The notes under the pieces were generated by a model. The model saw only the letters and a list, made by a program, of their open reading frames with translations. It had not been told where the DNA came from and ran no database searches. From NCBI GenBank assembly GCA_046339595.1, contig JBKDUF010000129.1, positions 1 to 18,618 on the forward strand: a stretch of DNA of 18,618 bases, given 5' to 3'. Of this stretch, positions 1-7,356 are shown piece after piece; positions within the stretch are counted from its first letter, which is position 1, and each line of letters opens with the position of its first letter. A program made the position numbers and the translations under genes. The DNA comes from Ga0077527 sp021300125 (lineage in GTDB: Bacteria; Pseudomonadota; Gammaproteobacteria; Burkholderiales; SG8-41).

Positions 1-297
1 CAAGTCGTTGCCGCCGGCGCGATGCCGGCCGACCTGCCGGGAAAGCTGTGGTTCCTCGGCAAGCTGCTGCTCAATCCCTGGATCCTGTCGGGCCTCGCTG
101 CCGGCCTGCTCGCCGCGGTGTCCTGGATGGCGGCAATGACCAGGCTTGAGCTCTCGCATGCCTACCCGTTCATGAGCCTGGCCTTCATCGGCGTGCTGGT
201 GGCCAGCGCGCTGGTATTCCATGAGCCGGTCAATGCCTGGAAAATCGGCGGCCTGGCGCTGATCACGCTCGGCATCATCGTTGGGAGCCAGGGTTGA
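1..297 (+). CDS. EamA/SMR-type small membrane transporter, 3' part
   Basis: The reading frame is open at the left edge and 98 residues are visible before the TGA. They contain three hydrophobic stretches, roughly 16-38, 50-70 and 77-95 of the visible part. The motif TRLELSHAYPFMSL and the ending HEPVNAWKIGGLALITLGII are typical of the last helices of small drug/metabolite-transporter proteins, including the ArnE/ArnF half-transporters that flip undecaprenyl-phosphate-aminoarabinose across the inner membrane. Most of such a protein (about 110-130 residues) is present, but the start is missing. Its stop overlaps the next gene's start (TTGA, 294-297). The ArnT-like enzyme at the far end of the same operon makes a lipid-linked sugar flippase more likely than a drug exporter; that is inference from context. 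Confidence 0.75.
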   Translation, partial: QVVAAGAMPADLPGKLWFLGKLLLNPWILSGLAAGLLAAVSWMAAMTRLELSHAYPFMSLAFIGVLVASALVFHEPVNAWKIGGLALITLGIIVGSQG

Positions 298-1166
298 GGC
301 GTTGCCCCGGCTGCGGCCAGCCGCTGGCCGCCACCGGCTGGGACTGCAGCAACTGCGGTTACCGCGCACCATCGCGCGACGGCTTTGTCGCACTGGCGCC
401 CGCTTTTGCAGAGCAGGCCGAAGGTTTCGACCCGAAGCTGTTTGCCGAACTGGCCGGGCTGGAATCGCGCAACTTCTGGTTCCGCGCCCGCAACCGCCTG
501 ATCCTGTGGGCGCTGCAGCGCCATGCGCCGGAGCTGGGCGAATTCCTCGAGGTCGGCTGTGGCACCGGCTTTGTGCTGCAGGGCATCGCCACGGCCTTTG
601 CGCAGGCGCGACTGGTGGCCAGCGAGGCCGAGACCGAGGGCCTGCGCTTTGCCGCCCGGCGCGTTCCGCGCGCCGAGTTCCTGCAGCTGGATGCGCGGCG
701 CATGCCGTTCGAGCGGGAGTTTGATGCCGTCGGCGCATTCGATGTGGTCGAGCACATTGCCGAGGACGAAACCGTGCTGGCGCAGATGTATCGCGCGCTG
801 AAGCCCGGCGGCCATCTGCTGCTGACCGTGCCCCAGCATCCCTTCCTGTGGAGCGAATACGATGTGTACGCCCACCATGTCAGGCGCTACACGCGGCCGG
901 AGCTGCGGCAGAAGCTCGAGCGTGCCGGCTATCGCGTCGTTAAAATGACGTCTTTTGTGTCCCTGCTGCTGCCGCTGCTGATGCTGTCCCGCAAAACAAA
1001 AACGGCTAAAGCCGCGGAGTATGATCCGCTGGCCGAGCTGCGTATCGGCAGTATCGCCAACGCCCTGCTTGAGCGCGTGCTCGATGCCGAGCGCGTGCTG
1101 ATCCGTGCCGGCCTGACGCTGCCGGCCGGCGGTTCGCTGCTGGCGGTGGCGCAACGCCCGGCCTGA
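294..1166 (+). CDS. Class I SAM-dependent methyltransferase with N-terminal zinc ribbon
   Basis: A 290-residue protein starting with TTG, whose last two bases plus the next A form the stop of the preceding gene. Residues 4-21 hold two CxxC pairs (C4, C7, C18, C21), a likely zinc knuckle. A Rossmann methyltransferase core follows: motif I EVGCGTG at 86-92, then FDVVEHI at 149-155, then LKPGGHLLLTVPQH. This is the Methyltransf_11/23 pattern. The acceptor cannot be read from the sequence. Lying between a lipid-linked sugar flippase candidate and a sugar aminotransferase, it probably methylates a sugar or lipid-linked sugar (O- or N-methylation), but this is inferred from context only. It ends 4 bases before the wecE-like start. 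Confidence 0.85.
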   Translation: MRRCPGCGQPLAATGWDCSNCGYRAPSRDGFVALAPAFAEQAEGFDPKLFAELAGLESRNFWFRARNRLILWALQRHAPELGEFLEVGCGTGFVLQGIATAFAQARLVASEAETEGLRFAARRVPRAEFLQLDARRMPFEREFDAVGAFDVVEHIAEDETVLAQMYRALKPGGHLLLTVPQHPFLWSEYDVYAHHVRRYTRPELRQKLERAGYRVVKMTSFVSLLLPLLMLSRKTKTAKAAEYDPLAELRIGSIANALLERVLDAERVLIRAGLTLPAGGSLLAVAQRPA

Positions 1167-1170
1167 GCCC

Positions 1171-2316
1171 ATGACCATTCCGCTGATTCCATTCAACAAG
1201 CCGTTCACCATCGGCGCCGAGCTCGAGTACATCACCGATGCGGTGAGGCGCGGCCATCTGTCGGGCGACGGCCACTACACCAAGCTCTGCCACCGCTGGC
1301 TTGAGGACAAGCTCGGGGCCAAACGCGCGCTGCTGACCCATTCCTGCACCGCGGCGCTGGAGATGGCGGCGATCCTCTGTGACATCCGGCCCGGCGACGA
1401 GGTGATCATGCCCTCGTACACCTTCGTCTCCACGGCCAATGCCTTCGTGCTGCGCGGTGGGGTACCGGTCTTTGTCGACATCCGTGCGGACACGCTCAAC
1501 CTCGATGAAACGCTGATCGAAGCCGCGATCACGCCGAAAACGAAAGCCATCGTGCCGGTGCATTACGCCGGCGTTGCCTGCGAAATGGACACGATCATGG
1601 CCATCGCCCGGCACTACAAGCTGCTGGTGGCCGAGGATGCCGCGCAGGCGGTGCTGTCGGACTACAAGGGCCGCCGGCCCGGCGCCATCGGTGACCTGGG
1701 CTGCCTGTCCTTCCACGAAACCAAGAACGTGATCAGCGGCGAGGGCGGCGCGCTGCTCGTGAACAATCCGGCGCTGGTCGAACGTGCCGAAATCATCCGA
1801 GAAAAGGGCACCAACCGCTCCCAGTTTTTCCGCGGCGAAGTGGACAAATACACCTGGGTCGACATCGGCTCGTCCTTCCTGCCCAGCGAGCTGGTCGGCG
1901 CTTTCCTGTGGGCGCAACTGGAGCAGGCCGAGGCCATCATCGCGAAACGGCGGCGCATTTGCGCGATCTACCGCGAGTCGCTGCAGGACCTGGCCGACGA
2001 GGGACTGATCGGCCTGCCGCAGGCAGAGCCTGAAGGCCTGGCCGGCAACGGCCACATGTTTTACCTGTTCACCCGCACGGCAGCCGAACGCGGCCCGCTG
2101 CTCGCCCACCTCAAGGCCGCCGGTGTCCACGCAGTCTTCCATTACGTGCCGCTGCATTCCTCGCCGGCGGGCCGTCGCTACGGACGCACTGCGGGCGGTT
2201 TGCCGGTGACCGAGGACCGGGCCGAGCGCCTCGCGCGCCTTCCGCTGTATTTCAATCTGGACGATGACCAGGCCCGCGCGATTGCCGCGCAGGTGCGCGG
2301 ATTTTTCCGGCGCTGA
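1171..2316 (+). CDS. wecE: WecE-type dTDP-4-amino-4,6-dideoxygalactose transaminase
   Basis: A 381-residue PLP enzyme of the DegT/DnrJ/EryC1 family, colinear with E. coli WecE/RffA (about 376 residues). Conserved blocks include SGDGHYTKLC (31-40), GDEVIMPSYTFVSTANAF (from 75), VPVHYAGVACEMDTIMA, EDAAQ with Asp156, FHETKN with the presumed Schiff-base Lys185, and REKGTNRSQFFRG. In WecE the reaction moves the amino group of glutamate onto C4 of dTDP-4-keto-6-deoxyglucose, giving dTDP-Fuc4N, in the cytoplasm. The RmlA and RmlB enzymes that would supply the substrate are not in this window, nor are the rest of the enterobacterial common antigen genes. The product is therefore more likely used in this operon's own glycan. 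Other 4-keto-sugar substrates in the same family cannot be excluded. Confidence 0.9.
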   Translation: MTIPLIPFNKPFTIGAELEYITDAVRRGHLSGDGHYTKLCHRWLEDKLGAKRALLTHSCTAALEMAAILCDIRPGDEVIMPSYTFVSTANAFVLRGGVPVFVDIRADTLNLDETLIEAAITPKTKAIVPVHYAGVACEMDTIMAIARHYKLLVAEDAAQAVLSDYKGRRPGAIGDLGCLSFHETKNVISGEGGALLVNNPALVERAEIIREKGTNRSQFFRGEVDKYTWVDIGSSFLPSELVGAFLWAQLEQAEAIIAKRRRICAIYRESLQDLADEGLIGLPQAEPEGLAGNGHMFYLFTRTAAERGPLLAHLKAAGVHAVFHYVPLHSSPAGRRYGRTAGGLPVTEDRAERLARLPLYFNLDDDQARAIAAQVRGFFRR

Positions 2317-2334
2317 GGCCGCTGCCGAAGCGCC

Positions 2335-3888
2335 GTGCTGTTCAATTCCCACGCCTTCATCTTCCTGTTCCTGCCGCTGACGCTGCTGGGCTTTTTCGCG
2401 CTCGGCCGCTACAGCATGAAACTGGCGGCAGGCTGGCTGGCGGCGGCATCGCTGTTCTTTTACGGCTGGTGGAGTCCGGCCTACGTCGCGCTGCTGTGCG
2501 CCTCGATCCTCGGCAATTTTTTTGCCGGCACCGCGATCGCGCGGGCGCATCTGTCCGGCGACACGGCGCGCAGCCGGCGGTTGCTGAAGCTGGCGATCAT
2601 CGCCAACCTGCTGCTGCTGGCCTACTACAAGTACGCCAATTTTTTCATCAGCAATTTCAATGCCCTGGGCGGCTCCGGCCTGGACCTCGGGGAAATCATC
2701 CTGCCGCTGGGGATTTCGTTTTTCACGTTCACCCAGATCGCCTTTCTCGTCGATGCCCACCGGGGCAAGGCGCAGGAATACAACCTGGTGCACTACGGGC
2801 TGTTCGTGACCTATTTTCCGCACCTGATTGCCGGCCCGATCCTGCATCACGGGGAAATGATGCCGCAGTTCGCGCGCCGCGAAATCTACCGGCCGCAGCA
2901 GGACCTGATTGCCGCCGGGCTGACGCTGTTCGTGCTCGGTCTGGCGAAGAAGGTGCTGATCGCCGATGGCGTATCACCCTATGTCGCGCCGGTATTCGAT
3001 GCGCCGGGTGCCGGGGTGACGCTGACCTTCCTTGAGGCCTGGTGTGGCGCGCTTGCCTACACCTTCCAGCTGTATTTCGATTTCTCCGGCTACTCCGACA
3101 TGGCGGTGGGCCTGTCGCTGATGTTCGGCGTGCGCCTGCCGGTGAATTTCCAGTCGCCGTACAAGGCGGTGAACATCATCGATTTCTGGCGGCGCTGGCA
3201 CATGACGCTGTCGCGCTTTTTGCGTGATTACCTCTATGTGCCGCTGGGCGGCAACCGCAAGAGCCGCGCGCGCCGCTACATCAACCTGCTGGTCACCATG
3301 CTGCTGGGCGGCCTGTGGCACGGCGCGGGCTGGACCTTCGTGCTGTGGGGCGCGCTGCACGGCATTTACCTCGTGATCAACCACGGCTGGCGCGAGATGC
3401 GCCGGCGCCTCGGCCAGGACATCCACCGCTCGACACCCTGGGGTCGTCGTGCTGGCTGCCTGCTCACCTTTATCGCGGTGGTGGTGGGCTGGGTGTTGTT
3501 CCGCGCACCCGATGTCGAGACCGCGAAAGCCATCCTTTGCGCGATGGCCGGCTTCAACGGTGTGGTGCTGCCGGAGGCGTGGCTGTCCCGGCTGGGCGCT
3601 GCCGCGCCACTGCTGCAGGCCCTAGGCATCGATTTCGGCGCCACACCCGCGCTAACCCGCACCGGGGTGCTGAACTGGATCTGGGTACTGTTGCTGGTGG
3701 TGTGGCTGGCGCCGAACACCCAGCAGATCATGGCGGCGGCGAAACCCGCACTGGCCGCGCTGGCGGAAGCGCCGACGCGGCTGCAGTGGCGGGTGTCGCT
3801 GCCGTGGGCGCTGCTCACCCTCGGTCTGCTGCTGGCGGTGGTGGTCAATCTCGGCCGCCATTCCGAGTTCCTCTACTTCCAGTTCTGA
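2335..3888 (+). CDS. AlgI-like MBOAT O-acyltransferase
   Basis: A 517-residue polytopic membrane protein starting with GTG, 18 bases after the wecE-like gene. The opening LFNSHAFIFLFLPLTLLGF is the usual N-terminus of AlgI/PatA-type MBOAT proteins. The signature region is intact: FQLYFDFSGYSDMA, then FWRRWHMTLSRFLRDY with His289, then LGGLWHGAGW with the presumed catalytic His329. Such proteins pass an acyl group, usually acetyl, from a cytoplasmic donor across the membrane to a sugar hydroxyl, working with a periplasmic SGNH-fold partner. That partner is very likely the next gene, which overlaps by one base (TGATG). The glycan acceptor is not identifiable. Length and the two His motifs agree with a functional enzyme. 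Confidence 0.9.
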   Translation: MLFNSHAFIFLFLPLTLLGFFALGRYSMKLAAGWLAAASLFFYGWWSPAYVALLCASILGNFFAGTAIARAHLSGDTARSRRLLKLAIIANLLLLAYYKYANFFISNFNALGGSGLDLGEIILPLGISFFTFTQIAFLVDAHRGKAQEYNLVHYGLFVTYFPHLIAGPILHHGEMMPQFARREIYRPQQDLIAAGLTLFVLGLAKKVLIADGVSPYVAPVFDAPGAGVTLTFLEAWCGALAYTFQLYFDFSGYSDMAVGLSLMFGVRLPVNFQSPYKAVNIIDFWRRWHMTLSRFLRDYLYVPLGGNRKSRARRYINLLVTMLLGGLWHGAGWTFVLWGALHGIYLVINHGWREMRRRLGQDIHRSTPWGRRAGCLLTFIAVVVGWVLFRAPDVETAKAILCAMAGFNGVVLPEAWLSRLGAAAPLLQALGIDFGATPALTRTGVLNWIWVLLLVVWLAPNTQQIMAAAKPALAALAEAPTRLQWRVSLPWALLTLGLLLAVVVNLGRHSEFLYFQF

Positions 3889-5039
3889 TGAGCCCGCGCG
3901 CCTACAACGGCTGGATCATCGGCGGCCTGCTGCTGTTGCTGGCGCCGGTGCTGGTGCTCAACCTGATGCTGATCGCCAACGACTACCGGCATGACAAGAA
4001 CCGGCTGGCCAGCGCCTGGCAGCAGGAAACGGGTGGCGTGACCTACGCCCCGCCGATCAGCAGCAACCGGCTGTTCAAGACCCTGCGCCTGGCCGATCGA
4101 CTGCCGCAGATCGACACCGTGATTTTCGGATCTTCGACCATGCTCACCCTGGGCGCGGACCTGTTGCCGGGGCACATGCGCGCCTACAACTTTGCCCAGA
4201 CCGGCAATCCGCTGCTTAGCGTGATCGGCGAGGCGCGCTACCTGGTCAACCATGAACATCAACGGGTGCGACGGCTGATCATCCCGATCGACTGGGCCAT
4301 CGGTTTCGTGTTTGACGACGGCGCTGCGCCGGAAATCGACCTCTCGGCCGCGCGTGTGCCGCCGCCGGCTCCCCCGGGCCCTGGTGCGCGCCTGCGTGAA
4401 GCCCTGAGTCTGCCGCGGATCACCGTGCTGGGCACGGTGCTGCGGGACATTGCACAGGCGCAGGATCCCCGGGCCATGGCCCGCCGCCTGTTCACCGAGG
4501 TCGTGGATGAACCGTACCGCTGCGCCGACGGTTCGCTGGCGCGGGACTATGACCCCGTCTTCCGCGGCAAATGCGTCGGATTCCGCGCCGACGGCACCGC
4601 GACTTTCGCCGACCAGAAACGGGTGACCGAGGAGACGGCACCGGCGCTGCTGGCGCGGGCGGCAAGTGCTTCTTCGCAATATGCGCAGTCCCTGGACAAG
4701 ACCGCAGGCCAGCCCGGAGCGGTGCTGCTCGGGGAGCTGTCGCTGTTGATCCGTGCGGCGCGCGAACGCGACATCGAGGTGATCCTGATCATGCCGCCGC
4801 TGTTGCCGCAACTCGATACGCGGATCGCGGCTTCGCTGCACAGCGGGGCCAAGCTGGCGAGGACCAAGTCCGTGCTGGCGGCCTGGGCCAGGGACCAAGG
4901 CCTGCCCATCATCGATGCCGGGCCTTCGGAGCAGTATGGCTGCACGGCCACGGAATTCATTGATGGCCACCATGCCTTGCCACCCTGTTACCGTAAAATC
5001 ATGACGCGGCTTTTTGCGGGCCGCCCGGCAAGCCCTTGA
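3888..5039 (+). CDS. Membrane-anchored SGNH-like partner of the MBOAT acyltransferase
   Basis: The ATG at 3888 overlaps the last base of the MBOAT stop codon. The frame stays open further upstream, but only as a shadow inside the MBOAT gene. The 383-residue product has one N-terminal membrane segment (about 8-30) and then a soluble, presumably periplasmic domain. IFGSSTM (79-85) resembles the SGNH block I with Ser82 or Ser83 as nucleophile, and EFIDGHHALP (356-365) supplies a DxxH pair, Asp359 and His362. This order of motifs is that of AlgJ/AlgX- and DltD-like acyl-transfer partners of MBOAT proteins. Overall similarity to a named member is not obvious, so the assignment rests on topology, the triad-like residues and position next to the MBOAT gene. 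It probably delivers the acyl group to a periplasmic glycan. Confidence 0.75.
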   Translation: MSPRAYNGWIIGGLLLLLAPVLVLNLMLIANDYRHDKNRLASAWQQETGGVTYAPPISSNRLFKTLRLADRLPQIDTVIFGSSTMLTLGADLLPGHMRAYNFAQTGNPLLSVIGEARYLVNHEHQRVRRLIIPIDWAIGFVFDDGAAPEIDLSAARVPPPAPPGPGARLREALSLPRITVLGTVLRDIAQAQDPRAMARRLFTEVVDEPYRCADGSLARDYDPVFRGKCVGFRADGTATFADQKRVTEETAPALLARAASASSQYAQSLDKTAGQPGAVLLGELSLLIRAARERDIEVILIMPPLLPQLDTRIAASLHSGAKLARTKSVLAAWARDQGLPIIDAGPSEQYGCTATEFIDGHHALPPCYRKIMTRLFAGRPASP

Positions 5040-6511
5040 ATTCTTCTTCCTCCAGCCTGTCTCCCGACCCGAATGCCGCGCGCCGCTGGTGGTGGCTGTA
5101 TGCCATCGCCGCCGCGAGCTTTCTGCCGGCGCTGGGTTTTTATTACGTCGGCGAAGAGGCGATCTTCCCGAAGTCGGCGCTGGAAATGTGGTGGCATGGC
5201 GAGCCGATCCGCCGCCTGCTCTTCGGCGTCGACCTCCAGCACAATCCGCTGTTCACCTGGCTGATCATTCCGCTGTCGGCGCTGGCAGGCTGGGACTCGA
5301 TGCTGGTGGTGACCCGCGCCATCACCATCGCGGCGACCGTGTTGTCCGGGCTGGTGCTGGCGGGCCTCGCTCAGGCGCTGTACGGCAGCCGCCTGTTCAG
5401 CGCCATCGCCGCGGTGATTTACCTCACGCTGCTCGACCTGTTCCTGTATCGCGGCTGGCTGGCGTATGTCGATCCGCTGTTCGGCCTGCTGGTGTTTGCG
5501 GCGATCACCGCGTTGTGGCTCGCCTGCGAGCGGCGCAGCGCCGTCTGGCTGGGTCTCGCGGTATTGGCGCTGAGCGGCGCCTTCCTGGCCAAGGCGCTGA
5601 CGGCCTATGCCTTCTACGGCGGGGCGGCCCTGGTGCAGCTGCTGCGCGGCCACTGGCGGTTCCTGCTCAGTCCGGCGAGCTGGGTCCTGCATGGGGCCGC
5701 ACTGGTGTTTCCGCTGCTCTGGTTCCGCATGGTCATGGCGAGCTCGGGCCAGGGCACGCGCATGTTCAGCGAGATCGTCGCCAAGCTGATGCCGCAGAGT
5801 TTCACCGAATATGGTCTGAAGCTGCTGGCCTATCCGCTGGAGACCCTGTTCTGCCTGGCGCCCGCGGGTGTGATTGCGTTGTGGCTGCTGTTGCGGCGTC
5901 GCGTGGATATGGGCGGGGATCGCCACCTGCTGACTGCAGCACTGATCCTGCTTGCGGGCTTACTGCCGTACTGGCTGGCGCCGCAAAGCCATGTGCGCTA
6001 TCTGGTGCCGCTGTACCCGCTGGCCGGGCTGGTGATTGCACGGATCCTGTGGCTCGCAGGCGAAGGCGCATTGGGCATGACACGCAAATGGCTGATCGGG
6101 TTGATCGTGATCAAGCTGGCGGTGGTGCTGGTCGCGTTCCCGCTGTACCAGCAGCGTTACCGCGGCGCGAACTATGCCGAAGCGGCGCAGGCGATCATTG
6201 CGCGCACTGCGGGCCAACCGCTGTACACGCTGAATGTCAGTGCCAGCGGTCTGTCGGTCACCGCTTATATCGACGTGGCGCGCCTGCCGCTGCAGCCCCT
6301 GGCTTTCCCGCCGGCCGGATGGCAGGACGGTTTTGTGCTGGCCTACGATCCTGACGACCAGATCGGCCCGGTGGTCGAGCAGTACCGGCTTGGCGGCAAC
6401 ACGCTCTACCTGCTCTGCCGCGGCAGCGCCTGCGCGCCCCAGCCCCCCGCAGCTCCGCTGCCTGAAGTTCAGCCTGCCGAAGTTCAGCCCGCAGAGGGCT
6501 TGCGCAGGTAA
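5036..6511 (+). CDS. ArnT-like GT-C (family 39/83) glycosyltransferase
   Basis: A 491-residue polytopic protein with roughly ten or more hydrophobic segments. It starts with TTG inside a TTGA overlap with the preceding stop; the first membrane segment begins near residue 18, which supports this start. The first periplasmic loop carries YYVGEEAIFPKSALEMW, with Glu40/Glu41 at the place of the acidic catalytic pair of GT-C enzymes such as ArnT and PMT. HVRYLVPLYPLAGLVIAR (about 322-339) is typical of ArnT-like proteins. These enzymes move a sugar from undecaprenyl phosphate to a periplasmic acceptor such as lipid A, core or protein. The tail (about 466-491) is rich in Pro and Glu and contains a short repeat. 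Donor sugar and acceptor are unknown. Confidence 0.82.
   Translation: MNSSSSSLSPDPNAARRWWWLYAIAAASFLPALGFYYVGEEAIFPKSALEMWWHGEPIRRLLFGVDLQHNPLFTWLIIPLSALAGWDSMLVVTRAITIAATVLSGLVLAGLAQALYGSRLFSAIAAVIYLTLLDLFLYRGWLAYVDPLFGLLVFAAITALWLACERRSAVWLGLAVLALSGAFLAKALTAYAFYGGAALVQLLRGHWRFLLSPASWVLHGAALVFPLLWFRMVMASSGQGTRMFSEIVAKLMPQSFTEYGLKLLAYPLETLFCLAPAGVIALWLLLRRRVDMGGDRHLLTAALILLAGLLPYWLAPQSHVRYLVPLYPLAGLVIARILWLAGEGALGMTRKWLIGLIVIKLAVVLVAFPLYQQRYRGANYAEAAQAIIARTAGQPLYTLNVSASGLSVTAYIDVARLPLQPLAFPPAGWQDGFVLAYDPDDQIGPVVEQYRLGGNTLYLLCRGSACAPQPPAAPLPEVQPAEVQPAEGLRR
6461..6489. repeat. 15-base tandem near-repeat at the convergent gene ends
   Basis: Two copies of a unit whose core is GAAGTTCAGCC lie 15 bases apart (6461-6474 and 6476-6489), differing at two of the first three bases. 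On the + strand they encode the PEVQPAEVQPAEG tail of the GT-C protein. On the - strand the end of the second copy contains the stop codon of the converging methyltransferase gene. Confidence 0.7.
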
Positions 6512-7356
6512 GCGAGCAGGTCGTGGCCGCGGCCGGCGAGTCTTGCCGGCAGGTTGAGCAGTTCAGCGACGATTTTGCCCAGCACATACAGTCCGCGCGG
6601 GGTGTCGCCCTTGTCGTGGAATTTGACGCGGGCGGTGTCGAGGCGCGCGACCTCAAAGCCTGCGGCCGCCGCGATTTTCGCCATGGAGCGCGGGTTGTAA
6701 AAGCTGACATGGCCGCCGTCTTTTTCCATGTCGAAATAATCCCATCGCGCGCCCATGGCCGCGGCGGTCCAGCTTTCGGCATTGGCGGTGCTCACCAGCA
6801 GGATGCCGGCGGGTTTGAGCACGCGCCGGCACTCGGCGAGCAGCGGCAGCGGATCGCGCAGGTGTTCGATGACTTCGAACAGGGTCAGCACATCGAAATG
6901 GCCGTCCGGATAGTGCTGGTCTTCCAGCAGGCCGGTGACCACCGGCAGGCCGGCGGCGCGCGCGGCTTCGGCAACGCGCGGCGCCGGTTCCACGCCCTCG
7001 GCGCGATAGCCTGCGGCAATCGCTGCGGCGACGAACTGGCCGCGCGAGCAGCCGACGTCTAGCACGCGCGTGTCGGCCGCGGCCTTGCCGAGCAGCGCAG
7101 TGATGCGTGCGAGCCGCCGCTGCGCCACAGCCTGGCGGCGCGCGAGCTCCCGGCCCTGCGGCGCGTTGAAATCGGCCGCATTGAACTGCGCCATGGTCTC
7201 GGCATACCGGGCCGCGCTGGCGCGGCTCAGCAGCTGTCCGCAGCCGCTGCAGCGGCGCAGCGCGCCTTCGGCAACCACGATGGCGCTGTCGGTGATCGGT
7301 GCGGTGCAGCCGACTGGGCAGGAGCGGACATAGGGCTGTTCAGCGTGTTGTTTCAT
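6484..7356 (-). CDS. Class I SAM methyltransferase with N-terminal Cys pairs
   Basis: A 290-residue protein and the last gene of the - strand operon. The N-terminus has Cys13, Cys17, Cys36 and Cys39, probably a zinc site like those in sugar methyltransferases. Motif I is LDVGCSRG (99-106), followed by FDVLTLFEVIEHL (about 154-166) and LKPAGILLVSTAN: a UbiG/Methyltransf_23-type core. The start ATG lies inside the end of the GT9 gene (17-base overlap), and its 3' end overlaps the converging GT-C gene by 28 bases. A role in methylating an LPS or O-antigen sugar is inferred from the neighbours; a terminal capping methyltransferase that limits chain length is one possibility. The sequence alone does not show the acceptor. 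Confidence 0.85.
   Translation of the reverse strand: MKQHAEQPYVRSCPVGCTAPITDSAIVVAEGALRRCSGCGQLLSRASAARYAETMAQFNAADFNAPQGRELARRQAVAQRRLARITALLGKAAADTRVLDVGCSRGQFVAAAIAAGYRAEGVEPAPRVAEAARAAGLPVVTGLLEDQHYPDGHFDVLTLFEVIEHLRDPLPLLAECRRVLKPAGILLVSTANAESWTAAAMGARWDYFDMEKDGGHVSFYNPRSMAKIAAAAGFEVARLDTARVKFHDKGDTPRGLYVLGKIVAELLNLPARLAGRGHDLLAYLRKPSAG

Noticed and set aside
162..1235. A 357-codon - strand open frame opposite the first methyltransferase gene
   Set aside because: Low-complexity Gln/Arg/Gly-rich translation with no motif; the + strand gene has clear SAM motifs.
1006..2850. A 614-codon open frame on the - strand opposite the methyltransferase, wecE and MBOAT genes
   Set aside because: It is the mirror of GC-rich coding on the + strand, spans three clear genes, is full of Arg, Gln and Gly, and shows no domain.
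5014..6354. A 446-codon + strand open frame in another phase over the GT-C gene
   Set aside because: Its translation is Arg/Gly/Ala-rich with no membrane segments, while the other phase gives a typical polytopic GT-C protein.
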